Numbered from the stretch's first letter, positions 1 to 7,960 are shown. The stretch: 58,903 nucleotides of DNA from Treponema sp. (GCF_017430385.1 NZ_JAFRNB010000005.1:1-58903), one strand, 5' to 3'. Notes: generated by a model not told the origin, from the letters alone. Made by a program: numbers and translations.

Positions 1-1780
1 CCCAAAGACCTTCGAGCTCTTTAAGCGCGGTGATTCGGCTGCGGTATTCCAGTTTGAATCTCCTGGTATGCAAAAGATTTTGCGCCAGTTCCAGCCGGAA
101 AAACTTGAGGATTTGGTTGCGTTGAACGCTCTTTACCGACCGGGACCTATGGACTGTATCCCGGATTATATCGACGGAAAATGGAAGCCTGAGACGATTC
201 ACTATCCTGACCCGTGCCTTGAGCCGATTTTGAAAGAAACTTACGGCGTAATGGTCTATCAGGAACAGATTATGCAGGTTTCGCAGAAAATTGCGGGATT
301 CTCTCTTGGTGGAGCTGATATGCTCCGTCGTGCTATGGGTAAAAAGAAGCCAGAAGTCATGATGGGCAAAAAGAAGGAATTCGTCGAAGGTGCTGTGGCT
401 CAGGGATTTGAAGCAAAACACGCCGAGGACATCTTTGAAATCATGATTCCGTTTGCGGGTTACGGCTTCAACAAGTCTCACGCGGCGGCATATTCAGTCC
501 TCGCATATCGCACGGGCTGGCTAAAAGCAAACAAGCCTGCCGAGTTCATGGCGGCCAACCTTACAAACGAAATTACTTCCACGGACGGTCTTCCGGCTTA
601 TATCGCCGAGGCTCGCCGAATCGGAGTTCCTGTAGATCCGCCAGATGTTAACCGCTCGGACGCAATTTTCGATGTTGTTGACGGCCACATCGTCTTTGGT
701 TTCAAGGGAATCAAGGGAATGGGAGATCGGGCTGCGCGGGCAATCGTTTATGAACGCGAGCAGAACGGAAAATATAAAGATTTCATGGATTTCTTGATTC
801 GTGTTATCAAAGTAAAGGAAATTCCTGGCGAAGAAAAGAGCGATGAAGAAGGAAAAGCAGGCCGCGCGACTGCAATCAACAAAAAAGCAATCGAAGTTCT
901 CATAAAATGCGGTGGTTTCGACAATCTTGATCAGAACCGCCCGACATTGATTGCAAATCTTGACCGTGCCTACGCTTATGCCGAAAAAATTGCTTTTGGT
1001 GCTGATGACGGACAACTTTCACTCTTCGGTGACACTGACGAAAAGGAATATGCCGACTTTGTTTTTGAGAAGGTCGAGGATTGTTCACGGCTCGAAAAGC
1101 TCAACATGGAAAAAGAACTGATTGGCTGTTATGTTTCGGGACATCCTCTTGATGATTATAAAAAAGCCTACGAAAAGGCGACGGTCAATTCTCTCACAAT
1201 CGCTCGTGCCGCGAAGGACGACAAGGCTGAAAAAGACGCAATGGCTGCAAGCGGTCGAAATCCGTGGCAGATGAAAAATGCAGGTCGAGTCCAGTCAGCC
1301 GTGGGAATGTTGATGGAACTCCGCACAATTGTGACAAAAAAAGGCGTTCCGATGGCGTTTGCCAAATTGCAGGACTACAACGGCTCGTTCGACCTAACTT
1401 TCTTTCCAAAAACATGGGAGCAGATAAAAGATAAAATCGAAAACGATAAAATTTACGCTTTCAAGGGAAAAATCGATTCCAGCCGTGAAACTCCGAGTAT
1501 GCTTGTTGATTCAATCGAAGACCCGGCTGTTTTGCAGGAAAAGGCAATCGAAGAAATCCATATTCAGCTTGATGGAAATTTCTCTGATGAAAGACAGATT
1601 TTCGGTCTCAAAGAATATCTTTTCGGCGTGAACGGAACTTGCGCAGTTTACTTCCACATCGATACGCTTACGGATAATTACATCGTAAAGGCATCGAATC
1701 AGCTGCAAGCTCCGGCCACAAGGGAATTCCTTGAAGATTTGAAAGGAATCCCTCTTGTAAAAGATGTCTGGACCATCTAA
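1..1780 (+). CDS. dnaE: DNA polymerase III alpha subunit, C-terminal part (5' end outside window)
   Basis: Catalytic subunit of the replicative polymerase. The reading frame is open from base 2, so the gene starts upstream of the window; about 592 residues of an expected 1,150 or so are visible. The PHP domain and the first catalytic aspartates are missing because of the cut. What remains shows the alpha-subunit block around VFQFESPGMQ and LNALYRPGP, then LGGADMLRRAMGKKKPE and FAGYGFNKSHAAAY, which are highly conserved in DnaE. A helical fingers/HhH region follows, then an OB-fold near residues 430-500 (GRVQSAVGMLMELRT onward). The stop codon lies inside a perfect 15-bp hairpin (family A repeat). 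Identification is secure; only completeness is limited. Confidence 0.97.
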   Translation, partial: PKTFELFKRGDSAAVFQFESPGMQKILRQFQPEKLEDLVALNALYRPGPMDCIPDYIDGKWKPETIHYPDPCLEPILKETYGVMVYQEQIMQVSQKIAGFSLGGADMLRRAMGKKKPEVMMGKKKEFVEGAVAQGFEAKHAEDIFEIMIPFAGYGFNKSHAAAYSVLAYRTGWLKANKPAEFMAANLTNEITSTDGLPAYIAEARRIGVPVDPPDVNRSDAIFDVVDGHIVFGFKGIKGMGDRAARAIVYEREQNGKYKDFMDFLIRVIKVKEIPGEEKSDEEGKAGRATAINKKAIEVLIKCGGFDNLDQNRPTLIANLDRAYAYAEKIAFGADDGQLSLFGDTDEKEYADFVFEKVEDCSRLEKLNMEKELIGCYVSGHPLDDYKKAYEKATVNSLTIARAAKDDKAEKDAMAASGRNPWQMKNAGRVQSAVGMLMELRTIVTKKGVPMAFAKLQDYNGSFDLTFFPKTWEQIKDKIENDKIYAFKGKIDSSRETPSMLVDSIEDPAVLQEKAIEEIHIQLDGNFSDERQIFGLKEYLFGVNGTCAVYFHIDTLTDNYIVKASNQLQAPATREFLEDLKGIPLVKDVWTI

Positions 1781-1907
1781 GAAATTACCTCCTGTAATTT
1801 CTTAGATGTACGAGAAAATTCTGTTCACCTGTGGCAAACACGGCAAAGGGCGTTTCATTTGCCGTTTGAATTTTCTCTGGCTTTTTTACCGCATCCATGC
1901 GGCAAAA
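1774..1907 (+). repeat. Family A triple-hairpin repeat, copy A1
   Basis: Three consecutive palindromes directly at the 3' end of dnaE. Hairpin 1 is a perfect 15-bp stem (1774-1788 with 1794-1808) that includes the dnaE stop. Hairpin 2 has the outer stem GAGAAAATTC/GAATTTTCTC (1812-1821, 1868-1877) enclosing ACGGCAAA/TTTGCCGT. Hairpin 3 is CCGCATCCATGCGG (1889-1902) flanked by T and A runs. Related copies lie at 6428-6505, 43684-43768 and 47482-47613. It could end dnaE transcription, but hairpin 1 has no U-run. Confidence 0.8.
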
Positions 1908-1909
1908 AT

Positions 1910-1938
1910 TTGTCTTTTTGGCAAGAAAATATTATATT
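1910..1938 (+). promoter_or_regulatory. Promoter of yggT-like gene, predicted leaderless
   Basis: TTGTCT (1910-1915), 17-bp spacer, TATATT (1933-1938). The -10 ends 6 nt before the ATG at 1945, so transcription should begin at or next to the start codon. No Shine-Dalgarno sequence is present. Confidence 0.6.
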
Positions 1939-1944
1939 TAAAAT

Positions 1945-2535
1945 ATGAATATTTTTTCTATTTTGGCTTCGGTCGTTTCAATTTATACACTTCTCTGCTT
2001 TGTGCGGGTTATGCTCTCTTGGTTCCCTGGTGCAGAATATTCTCGCTTTGGACAGGTTCTGCGTCAGATGTGCGACCCATATCTCGATATTTTCCGTAGA
2101 TTCAGATTCCTGCGATTTTCTTCCTTTGATTTTACTCCGGCGATTGGACTTTGTGTGCTCATGGCTTTGCAGGCATTTTTCAACAGCCTTGCAATGGGTA
2201 AGGCTTTTAGAATCTCAACGATTCTTTCGATGCTCGTCATGCTTGTCGGAAACATCTTTACTTCGGTTTTGGGCTTTTTCGCTGTAATTATTCTAGTTCG
2301 CCTGATTGTTTATTTGATTATTGGTGATGGACAAGGTTCTTATTCAATCTGGACAGCAATGGACAGGGCAATTTCTCCGATAATTTTCCGAATTGCGGGC
2401 GCGTTCTTCCGAGGGCAGTCAATTTCGTTCGTGAAGGCTCTCGTCACTTCGCTTATCGCGCTGCTTCTTTCATCGGTTTTGATTTCGTATGTGATTCGCG
2501 TTCTCGGCGGATTGATTTCGCTCATTCCATTTTAA
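1945..2535 (+). CDS. YggT-family integral membrane protein
   Basis: A 196-residue, strongly hydrophobic protein with two copies of the YggT (YGGT) module. The first covers roughly residues 8-90 (LLCFVRVMLSWFPG, then CDPYLDIFRRF) and the second roughly residues 112-190 (VRLIVYLIIG, then DRAISPIIFRIAG). Several membrane segments are evident. YggT proteins sit in the inner membrane and are linked to cell division, osmotic tolerance or membrane-protein biogenesis, but their biochemical role is unsettled. It stands alone between dnaE and a lipoprotein gene, with its own likely leaderless promoter. The start is fixed by the -10 box just upstream. Confidence 0.85.
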   Translation: MNIFSILASVVSIYTLLCFVRVMLSWFPGAEYSRFGQVLRQMCDPYLDIFRRFRFLRFSSFDFTPAIGLCVLMALQAFFNSLAMGKAFRISTILSMLVMLVGNIFTSVLGFFAVIILVRLIVYLIIGDGQGSYSIWTAMDRAISPIIFRIAGAFFRGQSISFVKALVTSLIALLLSSVLISYVIRVLGGLISLIPF

Positions 2536-2573
2536 AAACTCGCATTTATTTTACTAAAACAAAAGAAAAAAAC

Positions 2574-2604
2574 TTGACAGATTTATACGGGGGGGGGGTA
2601 CGAT
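2574..2604 (+). promoter_or_regulatory. Promoter with G10 homopolymer in the spacer (candidate phase-variable)
   Basis: TTGACA (2574-2579) and TACGAT (2599-2604) are separated by 19 bp, of which 2589-2598 is an unbroken run of ten G. A run of eight G would give the ideal 17-bp spacer, so slippage should switch promoter strength. A GGAGG site (2621-2625) lies 7 nt before the ATG. A second AT-rich hexamer (TATATT, 2613-2618) is too far from the -35 to pair with it. Confidence 0.7.
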
Positions 2605-2632
2605 ATTCATACTATATTATGGAGGTATCCCA

Positions 2633-3904
2633 ATGAAAAAACATCGTTTATTTTCTGTTTTGTGTGTCATCCCCCTGCTTGCTTTTCTTTCCTGCTCTGA
2701 TGATTCTGACTCATCTTCGGATGATTCCGGCGCGAACTTGTTTGCTTCACCAAAGACCGTTATCTACTACATGGACACGGGGAATTCTGTATCTGTTTTA
2801 AGCACTTCTCGAAGTGCGCGTGCTGCGGTAACTGTCGAAACTGAAACGATTGCAGAAGGTGATACGATTGCACTTTCTGAGCTAAAAGATATGGTTGACG
2901 GGGACTGCAAAAAATCAGTGCTTTCTGGTGAGGAAACGCCTGTTTATGCGATTTTGGATATCGTGAAGAATGAAATTTATAATAAAGTTGGAAATCTTGC
3001 TTTTGATGAACCGTATGATTTTTCTTCAGACCCCGTAACAGCCACTCGCACAGTCAATACCGTTGAATGTGATTTTACGGTAGATTCTTTTGAAGCAAGG
3101 TATACGAACGGTAGTGAAACGGCATATTTGTATCTGACGATGGGCGTTTCTTATAACGGCGCAAAGGTGTTCGATGCAGTTGGCGTTATAAAATGTACAC
3201 CGAATGATGTTGGTACGCTTGATGTGAGTTTCTATTATGAATATGTTGGCAACGCCGATGTGTACTCATATGTGGAATTTAAAGTTGTTTCTGGGAAAAA
3301 GACAAAAATTGAGTACGGTATTGATAATGATGAAAGCGTTCTTAATCCGTATTGGGAAAAATTTGAAATAACGGCTTCAAAAATCAGTGGCTATCATTAT
3401 AAGACCGAGAGCGGAAATTCTCGCAAAAAAGCGTTTGTAGTAAACAGTGCGGACTATTGCGCAGTTTATTCAGAAAGAAGTGAAGATACATATCGTGCCG
3501 TACACAACACCAAAGCAGATGGTTCTCGTATACGGTCAAAGTCATTGAGGGACACTTCTGAATTATGGAGGTATTATCTTCCAAACTTGAATATTCCCGA
3601 AGGCTACACTGTTAAGAAATGTAGCAATTATGATGAAGATTTTTATCTTTACAAAGCTGACAATACGAAGTATCGCCTTTATCATGATCTACGAGAAACT
3701 GCGGATTCTGAAGGAAAGGAAATACATATTTTCGCCCTTTCAGAGGATTTGTTTTCAGAAATTGGTGTGACTAGTAAAATCTCTGAATCAGATTTGCAAA
3801 ACCTTGATGTTCCGACTGATTCTTCTGCATTCCCTGAGGAGGAAAAACCTGATAACACAGAGTTGAAAACGCTTCTTGCTGCTTGGAATACAAGCGCAGA
3901 GTGA
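2633..3904 (+). CDS. Predicted outer-envelope lipoprotein, possibly phase-variable
   Basis: A 423-residue protein with a typical lipoprotein signal: MKKHR, a hydrophobic core and the lipobox LAFLSC, so Cys-21 is the likely lipidated residue. The next stretch (SDDSDSSSDDSG) is an acidic, serine-rich linker. I recognise no domain in the rest, which is rich in Tyr, Asp, Ser and Thr with alternating hydrophobic residues, as in beta-rich surface proteins. The gene is single, has a good ribosome-binding site, and is transcribed from a promoter whose spacer holds a G10 run. That arrangement suggests on/off or graded expression of a surface antigen. Export and lipidation are well supported; function is unknown. 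Confidence 0.85.
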   Translation: MKKHRLFSVLCVIPLLAFLSCSDDSDSSSDDSGANLFASPKTVIYYMDTGNSVSVLSTSRSARAAVTVETETIAEGDTIALSELKDMVDGDCKKSVLSGEETPVYAILDIVKNEIYNKVGNLAFDEPYDFSSDPVTATRTVNTVECDFTVDSFEARYTNGSETAYLYLTMGVSYNGAKVFDAVGVIKCTPNDVGTLDVSFYYEYVGNADVYSYVEFKVVSGKKTKIEYGIDNDESVLNPYWEKFEITASKISGYHYKTESGNSRKKAFVVNSADYCAVYSERSEDTYRAVHNTKADGSRIRSKSLRDTSELWRYYLPNLNIPEGYTVKKCSNYDEDFYLYKADNTKYRLYHDLRETADSEGKEIHIFALSEDLFSEIGVTSKISESDLQNLDVPTDSSAFPEEEKPDNTELKTLLAAWNTSAE

Positions 3905-3938
3905 TGTATCGTTGATTCCTATGGCAGAGAAAAATTGG

Positions 3939-3967
3939 TTGATTTTCGGTGCAGGAAAGCGTACAAT
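3939..3967 (+). promoter_or_regulatory. Promoter of recG
   Basis: TTGATT (3939-3944), 17-bp spacer, TACAAT (3962-3967), then a short leader with a GAGG ribosome-binding site just ahead of the ATG at 3996. Confidence 0.55.
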
Positions 3968-3995
3968 ACGGACTTAAGATAATTTTGAGGTCGTA

Positions 3996-6326
3996 ATGCA
4001 TCTTTCCGAACTGAACAATTCGATTTCTTCTCTTGCGGGCATTGGCGCGGCTAAGCAGGCTCTTTTTGCGCGGCTCAATGTTTTTACGATTTCGGATTTG
4101 CTTCAGTTTTATCCGCGCGATTACGAAGACCGCACGCAAAAAATCACGATTGCCCAGTCGCTCCAAAATAACACGGGGAAAATCCACACGATTGCGCAGA
4201 TTGTCGCCCATGACTGGTTCGGTTACGGCAGAATGAAAACGCTCAAACTGATTGCAACCGACGGAACGGGCACGGTGGAACTTGCCGCATTCGGGCGGGC
4301 ATTCTTGGAAAAAACGCATCCTGTGGGGCAGATTGTCGCGCTCTCGGCAAAATGCGAAGTCAAATTCGGGAAATATCAGTCAACTTCTTTTGAATTGGAG
4401 AAGATTTCTGACGGCGGGCGGCTTGCCGATTTTGCGGGAATCGCCGTTCCGAACAGCCGAGTCCTGCCTATTTATCCGCTCACCGAAGGGCTGACGAACA
4501 AAATCGTGAGCAAGACGATTCAGGCGGCTTTCAAGCAATTTTCGCTCGGTCTTGAAAATGATTTGCCCTCAGAAATCATCGAAAAGCGGAATCTTCTTTC
4601 CAAAAAAGAGGCGATTCGCGCGATTCATTTTCCGAAAACGATGAGCGAAGCGATTGGCGCGAGAAATACGCTCGTCTTTGAGGAACTTTTTCTTTTTCAG
4701 AAAACGCTGGCGGAGCGGGCAATCGCTCACCGAGGAAAATTGCCCAAAATCGAGATTGGCTCTGCCGAAAGCGAGCAAAGGCAAGTTTCAATAGAAGAAT
4801 TTGAATCAAAACTTTCCACGCGGCAGAAAAATCTCCTCGCGCGGCTTCCGTTCAAGCCCACACCCGACCAAATGAGCGTAATCACGTTGATGAACGAGGA
4901 CATTGATAGGAATTACGGATTTGGTAGGGAGCGACCCGTCAGGGGCAAAACCTGTGAGACAGGTTTTGAGCGAGTCTCCGAGAAGCTATGCTTCGAAGGC
5001 GGGGATTTTAAGGGGCAAAGCCCCTTAGGAGAGGGGGTAGCGAAAAACGCCAGCGGCGGTTGGAGCGAGGGGGAGACTTACCCCTTTTCTCACTTTTCAA
5101 TGCGTACTCTCCTTCAAGGCGATGTCGGCTCTGGAAAAACGCTCGTCTCCTTTTTTGCCGCCCTGCGCGTGATTGATTACGGCGGACAGGTCGCGCTTAT
5201 GGCACCCACGGAATTGCTTGCGCGGCAGCACGCCGAAAATGCCGCGAAAATGCTTGAAGCCGTGGGCGTTTCGGTCGCGTATCTTACGGGGAACATCAAA
5301 ACGAAGGGGCGCGACAATCTTCTTTCCGCGCTCAAAAAAGGCGAAATCAACCTTGTGATTGGCACTCACGCGCTTTTTTCAAAAAATGTGCAGTACCACG
5401 ACCTTGCGCTTGCAATCATCGACGAGCAGCACCGATTCGGCGTAATGCAACGCTCAGCAATTCTCGACAAGGGGCGCACTTCCGTCGTCGCCACGGACAA
5501 ATTCGCACAGCCGCCTTTCCGCGAGCCGAATCTTCTGATGATGAGCGCAACCCCGATTCCGCAGACGCTTGCCCTCACAGTCTTTGGCGACCTTGATGTG
5601 CGAACGATTCACACAATGCCGCAGGGAAGAAAGCCAGTCACGACCTATCTTTCAAAAGCCGGGAACGAACGCAACGCTTATGAAGCCGTGCGAAAAGAAC
5701 TTGCGGCCGGTCATCAGGCATATTTTGTCTATCCCGCAATCGAAGGAAACATGGATTCGGGTGATTTTGGCACGGATTCTTTCGGAAAGCAGAATCTCAA
5801 ATCAGCGGAAGAAAGCTTCAATTTCCTGCAAACGCAGGTTTATCCAAATTACAAATGCGCGCTGATTCATTCAAAAATCGACGAAGAGACTCAAAATCAG
5901 ATTTTACAGGATTTCCGCGATAACAAAATCCAGGTGCTCGTGGCAACAACAGTCGTAGAGGTTGGAGTTGATGTGCCGAATGCCACCTGCATGGTAATCG
6001 AGCAGGCAGACCGATTCGGCTTGGCTGCTCTTCACCAGCTCCGCGGACGAGTCGGCCGTGGAAGCGCACAGTCATTCTGCTTCTTAATTTACCGCTCGAA
6101 CATCACCGAAAACGGAATCGCCCGAATGAAAGCCCTTCACGAGACCACCGACGGCTTTAAAATCGCCGAAGAAGACCTGAGATTAAGAGGCCCCGGCGAA
6201 ATCACCGGCACAGCCCAAAGCGGCGACCTCGAATTCAAAATAGCCAACCTGGCAAGAGATGAAAAAATCATGAAAGAAGCCCGAATCGAGGCGTTTTCTA
6301 TAATAAGCCAAGAAGAAGCCGATTAA
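3996..6326 (+). CDS. recG: ATP-dependent DNA helicase RecG with in-frame repeat insertion
   Basis: Branch-migration helicase that remodels stalled replication forks and Holliday junctions. The N-terminal wedge/OB-fold region covers about residues 1-230. The helicase core shows Walker A GDVGSGKT (near residue 374), APTELLARQHAE, the DEQH box (near 473), SATPIP, and the C-terminal RGRVGRG motif (near 680). At 776 residues it is longer than usual (about 690). Much of the excess is residues ~311-365, encoded by a palindromic family C repeat at 4926-5092, placed between the PFKPTPDQ segment and Walker A. The frame is kept through the insert, so the protein is probably functional with a surface loop there. 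Codon and base composition of the insert differ from the rest of the gene. Confidence 0.95.
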   Translation: MHLSELNNSISSLAGIGAAKQALFARLNVFTISDLLQFYPRDYEDRTQKITIAQSLQNNTGKIHTIAQIVAHDWFGYGRMKTLKLIATDGTGTVELAAFGRAFLEKTHPVGQIVALSAKCEVKFGKYQSTSFELEKISDGGRLADFAGIAVPNSRVLPIYPLTEGLTNKIVSKTIQAAFKQFSLGLENDLPSEIIEKRNLLSKKEAIRAIHFPKTMSEAIGARNTLVFEELFLFQKTLAERAIAHRGKLPKIEIGSAESEQRQVSIEEFESKLSTRQKNLLARLPFKPTPDQMSVITLMNEDIDRNYGFGRERPVRGKTCETGFERVSEKLCFEGGDFKGQSPLGEGVAKNASGGWSEGETYPFSHFSMRTLLQGDVGSGKTLVSFFAALRVIDYGGQVALMAPTELLARQHAENAAKMLEAVGVSVAYLTGNIKTKGRDNLLSALKKGEINLVIGTHALFSKNVQYHDLALAIIDEQHRFGVMQRSAILDKGRTSVVATDKFAQPPFREPNLLMMSATPIPQTLALTVFGDLDVRTIHTMPQGRKPVTTYLSKAGNERNAYEAVRKELAAGHQAYFVYPAIEGNMDSGDFGTDSFGKQNLKSAEESFNFLQTQVYPNYKCALIHSKIDEETQNQILQDFRDNKIQVLVATTVVEVGVDVPNATCMVIEQADRFGLAALHQLRGRVGRGSAQSFCFLIYRSNITENGIARMKALHETTDGFKIAEEDLRLRGPGEITGTAQSGDLEFKIANLARDEKIMKEARIEAFSIISQEEAD
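4926..5092 (+). repeat. Family C repeat (copy C1) inserted in frame in recG
   Basis: Order: GGGAGC, a short GC hairpin (CCC/GGG), the core hairpin AAAACCTGT/ACAGGTTTT with a GAG loop (4947-4967), the conserved GAGCGAGTCTC, a third hairpin (GAAGC/GCTTC), then AAGGGGC/GCCCCTT and a tail ending CCCCTTTT. The same units occur at 7697-7858 (intergenic), 31094-31180 (inside uvrC) and, for the core, 28573-28630. There is no stop codon in the recG frame. Confidence 0.85.
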
Positions 6327-6344
6327 CAGCCATGAAATTCAAAA

Positions 6345-6416
6345 AAACGGGCGGAGTCGGGGTTGCGACACAAACTCGCCTGAGCTTTGCTCACTGCGAT
6401 GTTTGGGGCTTTAAGC
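6345..6416 (-). repeat. Family G repeat, partial copy G3
   Basis: Read on the minus strand, this matches the right half of the family G element at 36991-37091, with a long identical core beginning CAAACATCGCAGTGAGC. The left arm is missing. It lies between the converging recG and sigma-factor genes and abuts family A copy A4. Confidence 0.7.
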
Positions 6417-6427
6417 TAAAACAAAAC

Positions 6428-6505
6428 TGCCGCATGGACGCGGCATAAAGCAAATTGACCGCAAGAATTTTCTGAAAGAAAATTCTTGTCGCGACATGGA
6501 TGTCG
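6428..6505 (-). repeat. Family A triple-hairpin repeat, copy A4
   Basis: On the minus strand, just downstream of the sigma-factor stop: CGACATCCATGTCG (6492-6505), then AAGAATTTTC/GAAAATTCTT (6463-6487), then TGCCGCGTCCATGCGGCA (6428-6445). The order and the CATCCATG-type loops match copies A1-A3, although the stems differ. Confidence 0.7.
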
Positions 6506-6507
6506 AA

Positions 6508-7344
6508 TTAAGCTACATAAGCTTCCAATCGTCTTCGGCGTGACGGGCTCTGAAGCATCTGAACCGCGCCCTTTTCAATCTGACGGATTCTCTCTTTCGT
6601 GAGGCCACATGCATCGCCAATCTCTTTGAGAGACATTGCCTTGTAACCGCCCAAACCGTATCGCATACGAAGAACACGCTCTGCCTTTGGTTTGAGAGTT
6701 TTGAGCGCGCCCTCGACATCGTTTTTGAGGGCATCTTCCATTGCTGCCTGCTCTGGAGTCGGGTTGATTTCGTCTTTGTAAATGTCGCCCATAACGGCAT
6801 CGCTCTTTGTTGAATCAATCGGAGCGTCAAGGCTAAGCATGTCGCGGTTAAAGTTGAGCAGGTTGCGGACATAGCTTGCTTCCATACCGAGGATTTTTGC
6901 GATTTCTGTAATCTGCTCGTCCTCTGCCATGTCAGTCTCAACCATTGTGCGGGCTTTTTCAATCTGGTAAAGTTCATTGACCTTGTTCATCGGCAAGCGG
7001 ATTGCACGACTTCGGTCATAAATTGCCTTCTGGATGCTCTGACGGATCCACCAGACAGCATAAGAAATAAATTTGTATCCTTTTGACACATCAAAGTGGT
7101 CTACGGCAGTCATAAGGCCAAGGTTGCCCTCACTAATCAAGTCCATCAGCTCAAAGCCACGGCCCTGATAAGTCTTTGCGATAGCCACAACGAAGCGGAG
7201 ATTTGCGTTCACAAGCTTATTTTTTGCAGATTTTGAGCCATTTCGAGCCTCAACAGCCAGTTTTTTCTCTTCTTCCGCAGTCAAAAGCGGGATTCGGTTA
7301 ATATCTTTGAGGTAAAGGTCCATCATTTCGTCGTCAAATTTCAT
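6508..7344 (-). CDS. RNA polymerase sigma-70 family factor (group 2 type)
   Basis: A 278-residue sigma factor that lacks the long region 1.1 and non-conserved insert of a primary sigma. Region 1.2 is near residues 7-40 (DLYLKDINRIPLLTAEEE), region 2 near 45-115 (NLRFVVAIAKTYQGRG and FISYAVWWIRQSIQKAI), region 3 near 125-200, and region 4 near 215-275 (VLRMRYGLG, then LTKERIRQIEKGAVQ). All core- and DNA-binding blocks are intact, and region 2 is close to RpoD/RpoS. It should direct RNA polymerase to promoters with near-consensus -10 boxes. It is a single gene with an AGGAG ribosome-binding site. Whether it is the RpoS equivalent or another alternative sigma cannot be settled from sequence alone. 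Confidence 0.93.
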   Translation of the reverse strand: MKFDDEMMDLYLKDINRIPLLTAEEEKKLAVEARNGSKSAKNKLVNANLRFVVAIAKTYQGRGFELMDLISEGNLGLMTAVDHFDVSKGYKFISYAVWWIRQSIQKAIYDRSRAIRLPMNKVNELYQIEKARTMVETDMAEDEQITEIAKILGMEASYVRNLLNFNRDMLSLDAPIDSTKSDAVMGDIYKDEINPTPEQAAMEDALKNDVEGALKTLKPKAERVLRMRYGLGGYKAMSLKEIGDACGLTKERIRQIEKGAVQMLQSPSRRRRLEAYVA

Positions 7345-7376
7345 AGCAAATCTCCTGAAAAAGTCTTTTTTTACGC

Positions 7377-7405
7377 ATAATATATAGCAAGTTTCGTGCC
7401 AAGAA
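7377..7405 (-). promoter_or_regulatory. Promoter of the sigma-factor gene
   Basis: On the minus strand TTCTTG (7405-7400), 17-bp spacer, TATTAT (7382-7377), followed by a leader of about 25 nt with AGGAG before the ATG. Confidence 0.45.
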
Positions 7406-7412
7406 TTTAAAA

Positions 7413-7583
7413 ACGGAAAGTGGAAAGTGGAAAATTGAAAGTTTTTTGGCGTTTCCGCCGCTACTTCACTTCGTTTCGTAACGCGGCGGTCGGGCTATTC
7501 GGGGTTCCGCCTTTCGGCTCCATTCCTTCGGAACGGCTTCGCCTGCCTGACGGCAGTCTCGCCGCCCCTACTATCCCTAACGC
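7413..7583 (+). repeat. Family D GC-rich repeat (copy D1) with tandem GGAAAGT leader
   Basis: Begins with short tandem units (GGAAAGTGGAAAGTGG, 7416-7431), then the family D pattern: GGGCTATTCGGGGTTCCGCC, TTTCGGCTCCATTCC, GGAACGGCTTCGCC, and CTACTATCCCTAACGCA. A close copy lies at 57634-57762 and a diverged one in reverse at 45915-46053. A separate inverted repeat (TCAAAATaACACA / TGTGtCATTTTGA) follows at about 7630-7678. There is no credible gene here. Confidence 0.7.
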
Positions 7584-7696
7584 ATCGGCTGATTTTTGGC
7601 TTTCCAAACTCGTGTCGGAATCATTGAGTCAAAATAACACACCGGCTTGGCTCGGAGTCTTTTCTGTGTCATTTTGATACAGTTTGGGTTTTAAGG

Positions 7697-7858
7697 TAGG
7701 GAGCCGGTCGCCTTAGGCGAAGAAACTTGCGAGGCAAGTTTCTAGGCGAGTCTCGGTGAAGGCTATGCCTGAACCGTGCCCTTAGGAGAGTGGGGTGCGG
7801 CGCAACGTTGGAAGCAAAGCTTCCTGAGTGCGACGCAGGGGAGAGACTTCTCCCCTTT
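7697..7858 (+). repeat. Family C repeat, intergenic copy C2
   Basis: Full-length family C element upstream of cstA: GGGAGC, hairpin TCGCC/GGCGA, core hairpin AAACTTGC/GCAAGTTT with GAG loop (7723-7741), GCGAGTCTC, hairpin GGC/GCC, then a second half ending in TCTCCCCTTTT. The core stem differs from the recG copy by two compensated base pairs. Confidence 0.8.
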
Positions 7859-7870
7859 TTACAAAAAATT

Positions 7871-7899
7871 TTGACAACTTTAAAAAGCAGATTTACAAT
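7871..7899 (+). promoter_or_regulatory. Promoter of cstA-like gene
   Basis: TTGACA (7871-7876), 17-bp spacer, TACAAT (7894-7899), immediately after the family C element. A strong AGGAGG site precedes the ATG at 7961. Confidence 0.65.
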
Positions 7900-7960
7900 T
7901 AAAACAAAAAAAAGCGCTTGAGAAGAAAACGTTTTTTCCCATCCAGCTTAGGAGGTTTTA

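Noticed and set aside
1806..2099. 97-residue open frame after dnaE
   Set aside because: It starts in repeat A1 and then overlaps the YggT gene in another frame.
7420..7677. 85-residue open frame between the sigma factor and cstA-like genes
   Set aside because: It runs through a family D repeat and lacks a ribosome-binding site; its protein is the translation of palindromes.
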